DNA from: Caldifarciminota bacterium
GTDB taxonomy: Bacteria > Hydrothermota > Tepidihabitantia > Tepidihabitantales > Tepidihabitantaceae
Direction: 5' to 3'
NCBI GenBank assembly: GCA_903908785.1
Contig: CAIVTL010000046.1
Coordinates: 1-22,312 of the forward strand
Length of the DNA stretch: 22,312 nt
This document shows, piece by piece, positions 19,968 to 22,312 of the stretch; position 1 is the first letter of the stretch, and each line of letters begins with the position of its first letter. The notes under the pieces were generated by a model. The model was not told where the DNA came from and ran no database searches. It saw only the letters and a program-made list of their open reading frames with translations. Position numbers and translations under genes: made by a program.

Positions 19968-21047
19968 TTAACGGACAGTCGGAGCTGTAATCCGGAGTTC
20001 GAGGACCTTGAGGAGTTCCGTCACGGTTCGGGGTTCTAGTTTCGCGTTCTCACATACTGCGGAGAATTCCTTCACGCCCATAACCGTCAGGCACATGCGC
20101 AACCCGGTCAGGCACTTTCGTGGTCCGTCTGCGATTCCCAGCGTCAGAAATACCTTGAGCGCCTGAGTTAGATAGCCGGCGGCTGACTCGTAGTCGCCTT
20201 TGCGGACCAGCACGTCGCCAAGTCCCATGCGGTCACGAGCTTCTCCGCCAGGGTCGCCCATCTCACGATGTACCTTGAGCAGTTCGTCGTACTGGGCTCT
20301 GGCCAGGGCGAGATGGCCTGTCCGCGCGTGGACATTGGCCATTCTGCCGAGGACGGCAACTTCGCCTTGCCGGTCACAGGATTCCCTGGCCAGCAGCAGG
20401 GCTTTCTGGAGGTACTCAAGCGCAAGTTCGGGTTCGCCCTGGTCCAGATGCACGCCAGCTATTTCGCTGAGCGTGCCGGCTTGCTCCATCTTGGCTCCGA
20501 TTCCTGCGAACACGTCCAGCGCTTCCCTCAGGCAGTTCAGCGCCCCCTCGTGGTCGCCCTCTGCCTGACGTATCATCCCAATGTTGGTTCTAGCGGTCGC
20601 TTCGCCTTGGCGGTTGCCCAGTTCCTTGTAGATCTCGATGGCCCGCTCGTAGAAAGCCAGGGCCTTTGCGTGGACGCCTCTTTGCTGCCATACCCACCCG
20701 ATGTTGCCCAGCGCGTGGGCCTTCCCTCTCTTGTCGCCACACTGGTCTGCCAGTCGCCCGGACTCGGCGTAACTCGCCAGCGCGTCATCGAACCGACACT
20801 GGAACTGTCGGCAGATACCAATCTGTCGGTGTATCGCGGCGAGCCGCGCGCCGCTCGCAAGTTTCAAAGCCCGCGTGTAGATTTGCACGCACTTCTCGAA
20901 CTTCGCGGTGCGCATCGCTGCTGGCCCCTGAATGCACATGCGTTCGAGTCGCTGCGCACGGAGCTTGGGACTTCTGTGCCGTACAACGAAGAATGTGACG
21001 ACCAGCGCGGCCACTGCGCAGGCAGCACCGATAGCGGCGAGTACCAT
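19968..21047 (-). CDS. TPR-repeat protein with N-terminal membrane anchor
   Basis: A 359-residue protein. Residues 2-22 form one hydrophobic segment ('VLAAIGAACAVAALVVTFFVV') followed by Arg/Lys, an uncleaved anchor with the rest probably cytoplasmic. Residues about 45-300 are seven or so tandem TPR/Kinesin-light-chain-like repeats: 'ALGNIGWVWQQRGVHAKALAFYERAIEIYKELG' type (in part), 'ARTNIGMIRQAEGDHEGALNCLREAL', 'VLGRMANVHARTGHLALARAQYDELL'. It would scaffold protein contacts, and no enzyme domain is seen. It converges on the TIR gene with 72 bp between. Its own promoter predicts a leaderless mRNA. Confidence 0.85.
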   Translation of the reverse strand: MVLAAIGAACAVAALVVTFFVVRHRSPKLRAQRLERMCIQGPAAMRTAKFEKCVQIYTRALKLASGARLAAIHRQIGICRQFQCRFDDALASYAESGRLADQCGDKRGKAHALGNIGWVWQQRGVHAKALAFYERAIEIYKELGNRQGEATARTNIGMIRQAEGDHEGALNCLREALDVFAGIGAKMEQAGTLSEIAGVHLDQGEPELALEYLQKALLLARESCDRQGEVAVLGRMANVHARTGHLALARAQYDELLKVHREMGDPGGEARDRMGLGDVLVRKGDYESAAGYLTQALKVFLTLGIADGPRKCLTGLRMCLTVMGVKEFSAVCENAKLEPRTVTELLKVLELRITAPTVR

Positions 21048-21055
21048 ACAGCCGC

Positions 21056-21083
21056 AGTCTATCTAACCGCGCCACTAGGTCAA
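21056..21083 (-). promoter_or_regulatory. Promoter of the TPR gene, predicted leaderless
   Basis: On the minus strand: TTGACC (21083-21078), 16 bp, TAGACT (21061-21056), 8 nt, then ATG at 21047. No Shine-Dalgarno in the interval. Confidence 0.55.
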
Positions 21084-21232
21084 GCGGAGTTCAGAACTCG
21101 CGGCCTCTCGCCGGATTGGGCGCGGGCCGGGGCAAGCTTCTGCGCCAGCCCGAGAAGTTCCAGCCCGAACCCGGGTTCCTGTCCTGGCACCGCGAAGCCG
21201 TCTTCCGCGGATAGACGCCGTCCATTAGGGTG

Positions 21233-21371
21233 GGAATTAGGGACAGTCCCCTATTAGCTACCGAGTGGCGAGGGCGCTCCCGACATCCAGCCGTGCGCCC
21301 ACCTCACGCGGTGGCGGAAATGAGGGGAAATGAGGGACAGTCAACTATTAGAATCCGGGTGGCGAGAGCGC
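21233..21371. repeat. Direct repeat of a 45-bp 'GGGACAGTC' element
   Basis: Copy 1 at 21233-21276 and copy 2 at about 21326-21371 share GGAA-T-AGGGACAGTC, CTATTAG and TGGCGAG-GCGC, about 80% identical. Copy 1 contains the palindrome-like GGGACAGTCCC. Such elements resemble REP-type repeats. Copy 2 also carries GAATCCGGGTG, the first word of the island repeats at 16152 and 18673. The gap 21084-21460 has no credible gene; after copy 2 come CGCAGCGCGC and 'TTTCCAGTTTCCAGTTCCC' words. Confidence 0.65.
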
Positions 21372-21460
21372 AGCGCGCAAGCGCGAGTTTCCAGTTTCCA
21401 GTTCCCAGCTACAGAGGGCGAACTGGTTGATTCCATCCCGGTTCCAGGGCGCATCCATGT

Positions 21461-21488
21461 TTGACAGGCCGGAGAATAAAGGTATAGT
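21461..21488 (+). promoter_or_regulatory. Promoter of brnT-brnA
   Basis: TTGACA (21461-21466), 16 bp, TATAGT (21483-21488). Predicted start about 21495, only some 6 nt before the ATG at 21501. Confidence 0.7.
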
Positions 21489-21497
21489 TTATATACC
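21481..21497. promoter_or_regulatory. Palindromic operator over the brnTA -10 box
   Basis: GGTATA (21481-21486) and TATACC (21492-21497) form a perfect inverted repeat around GTTTA and cover the -10 and start site. Repression by the BrnA antitoxin, or by BrnT-BrnA, is expected because brnTA pairs are autoregulated. Confidence 0.65.
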
Positions 21498-21500
21498 ACA

Positions 21501-21761
21501 ATGGAATTCGAGTTCGACCCGCGCAAGAGCCTGACCAACCGGGTCAAGCACGGCATAGACTTCCACGACGCTCAGCAAATGTGGGACGACCCGGGTCTGA
21601 TGGAAATCCCGGCCCGGACCGAGGATGAGCCGCGGTGGTTGCTGGTGGGTCGGATTGGCGAGCAGTGTTGGTCAGCGGTCGTGACCGAGCGGGCCGGCCG
21701 GGTGCGAATCATCTCGGTCCGGCGCGCCCGCAAAGAGGAGATTGCGATTTATGAAGGCTAG
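21501..21761 (+). CDS. brnT: BrnT-family ribonuclease toxin
   Basis: An 86-residue type II toxin with a RelE-like fold, expected to cleave RNA and arrest growth. BrnT signatures: 'FEFDPRKSLTNRVKHGIDFHDAQQMWDDP', then 'GRIGEQCWSAVVTER' and 'VRIISVRRARKEEIAIYEG' (the 'RIIS-x-RRA-x-x-E' motif near the C-terminus). It is full length for the family. Toxin-first order with the antitoxin overlapping downstream is typical of brnTA. No Shine-Dalgarno; a very short leader follows the palindromic promoter. Confidence 0.88.
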   Translation: MEFEFDPRKSLTNRVKHGIDFHDAQQMWDDPGLMEIPARTEDEPRWLLVGRIGEQCWSAVVTERAGRVRIISVRRARKEEIAIYEG

Positions 21762-21978
21762 GCAGTTTGACCGGAAGTTCGACAAAGGCGAAGACGTCAC
21801 CGCGCACCTGGACGTATCGCGCGCGCGACGCACCGGGCAGGAACCCAGGCGTGTTAACGTTGACTTTCCGGAATGGATGATTGGCTCGCTGGACAAGGAG
21901 GCGAGGCGCCTCGGAGTCACGCGCCAGTCAATCATCAAGATCTGGATTGCCGAGCGCCTGTCACGGAGTCCGGCCTGA
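21751..21978 (+). CDS. brnA: BrnA-family antitoxin
   Basis: A 75-residue antitoxin: the N-terminal half ('MKARQFDRKFDKGEDVTAHLDVSRARR') binds the toxin, and the C-terminal half is a ribbon-helix-helix ('RRVNVDFPEWMIGSLDKEARRLGVTRQSIIKIWIAERL' in part) for DNA binding. The ATG at 21751 overlaps the brnT end by 11 nt; AGAGGAG lies 11 nt upstream in brnT. An in-frame TTG at 21742 is less likely. The protein should repress the promoter at 21461. Confidence 0.87.
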   Translation: MKARQFDRKFDKGEDVTAHLDVSRARRTGQEPRRVNVDFPEWMIGSLDKEARRLGVTRQSIIKIWIAERLSRSPA

Positions 21979-22312
21979 CGTCGGCATCGGACTTCGGCGC
22001 GTGACACGTCTCAGCAGAAGTCGGGACACCTCCTCGTTAGCTGCGTACCAGGCGCGCGGCGAGCTTACAGCCGACAGCTAACAGCTTACGGCCAGCAGCC
22101 GACCGATTTCAGGTTCTAGATTGTAGATTGCACGCGCCCAGCGGGCGCGAGTTCCCAGTTCCCAGCGGCGGACGGCGGAGAGTGAATCGAATCTGCGTCA
22201 TCTGCGGTTGTCCTGTCCGAACCCTTGGTGTCTTGGTGTCTTTGTGGTAAGACTCCGGCCCGGGCTTGGCGTACTTGGCGAGCTTGGCGGTTATCCCATT
22301 TCCGATTGACGA
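21979..22312. repeat. Terminal gap of 334 bp with short-word repeats
   Basis: No gene is seen. Words include GCTTACAGCCGACAGCTAACAGC (22063-22086, in part), TTCTAGATTGTAGATTGC with CGCGCCCAGCGGGCGCG (22113-22150), TTCCCAGTTCCCAGC, 'GGTGTCTTGGTGTCTTTGTGG' (22226-22247, related to 4088-4115) and CTTGGCGTACTTGGCGAGCTTGGCGG type 10-bp units (about 22265-22290). Confidence 0.7.

Overview
The window is about 22 kb of high-GC DNA from a bacterium with no selectable phylum marker here. The T9SS-like C-terminal module on the secreted beta-propeller protein, the LL-diaminopimelate aminotransferase type and the word-like low-complexity repeats in almost every gap would suit an uncultured FCB-related lineage such as candidate phylum WOR-3. 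That placement is a guess from style, not from a marker gene.

The left half (1-9904) is housekeeping: a secreted PQQ-type beta-propeller protein; a promoter-terminator pair with no ORF between (candidate sRNA); a minus-strand pair hutH (histidine ammonia-lyase with Cys replacing the MIO serine) and a cupin; a Mut7-C RNase/zinc-ribbon protein; then a plus-strand run of dapL-like aminotransferase, lysC, scpB, DUF4416 and DUF502. lysC and scpB overlap by ATGA. The proline-rich N-terminus of ScpB appears to be built from the same repeat words that fill the intergenic gaps.

The right half (10443-21978) is an accessory island dense in defence-type genes: a truncated ORF6N gene, a YhcG/DUF1016 nuclease, a four-gene minus-strand cluster, a small orphan protein, a triple-HTH/GIY-YIG fusion, a DUF262-DUF1524 (GmrSD/SspE-like) nuclease, a pentapeptide-repeat/TIR protein, a TPR protein and a BrnT/BrnA toxin-antitoxin pair. 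The four-gene cluster (controller-type HTH, SRA-like/HNH nuclease, HIT hydrolase, stand-alone sulfur-binding domain) carries three modules that ScoMcrA holds in one polypeptide, here split over two proteins with a HIT enzyme between them. It looks like a split type IV (modification-dependent) restriction system with a palindromic operator in its divergent promoter region, and is the best candidate for a new system here.

Promoters are readable: a TTGAC-type -35, 16-17 bp, then a TAnnnT-type -10. In several cases the -10 lies only 5-8 nt before the ATG with no Shine-Dalgarno, which predicts leaderless mRNAs. Two such promoters drive short ORFs that overlap the start of the YhcG and HTH-GIY-YIG genes. 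Large gaps (3861-4136, 4893-5200, 9905-10442, 11981-12708, 21084-21460, 21979-22312) hold short-word repeat families and no credible genes. No tRNA, rRNA, CRISPR array or transposase gene was seen.
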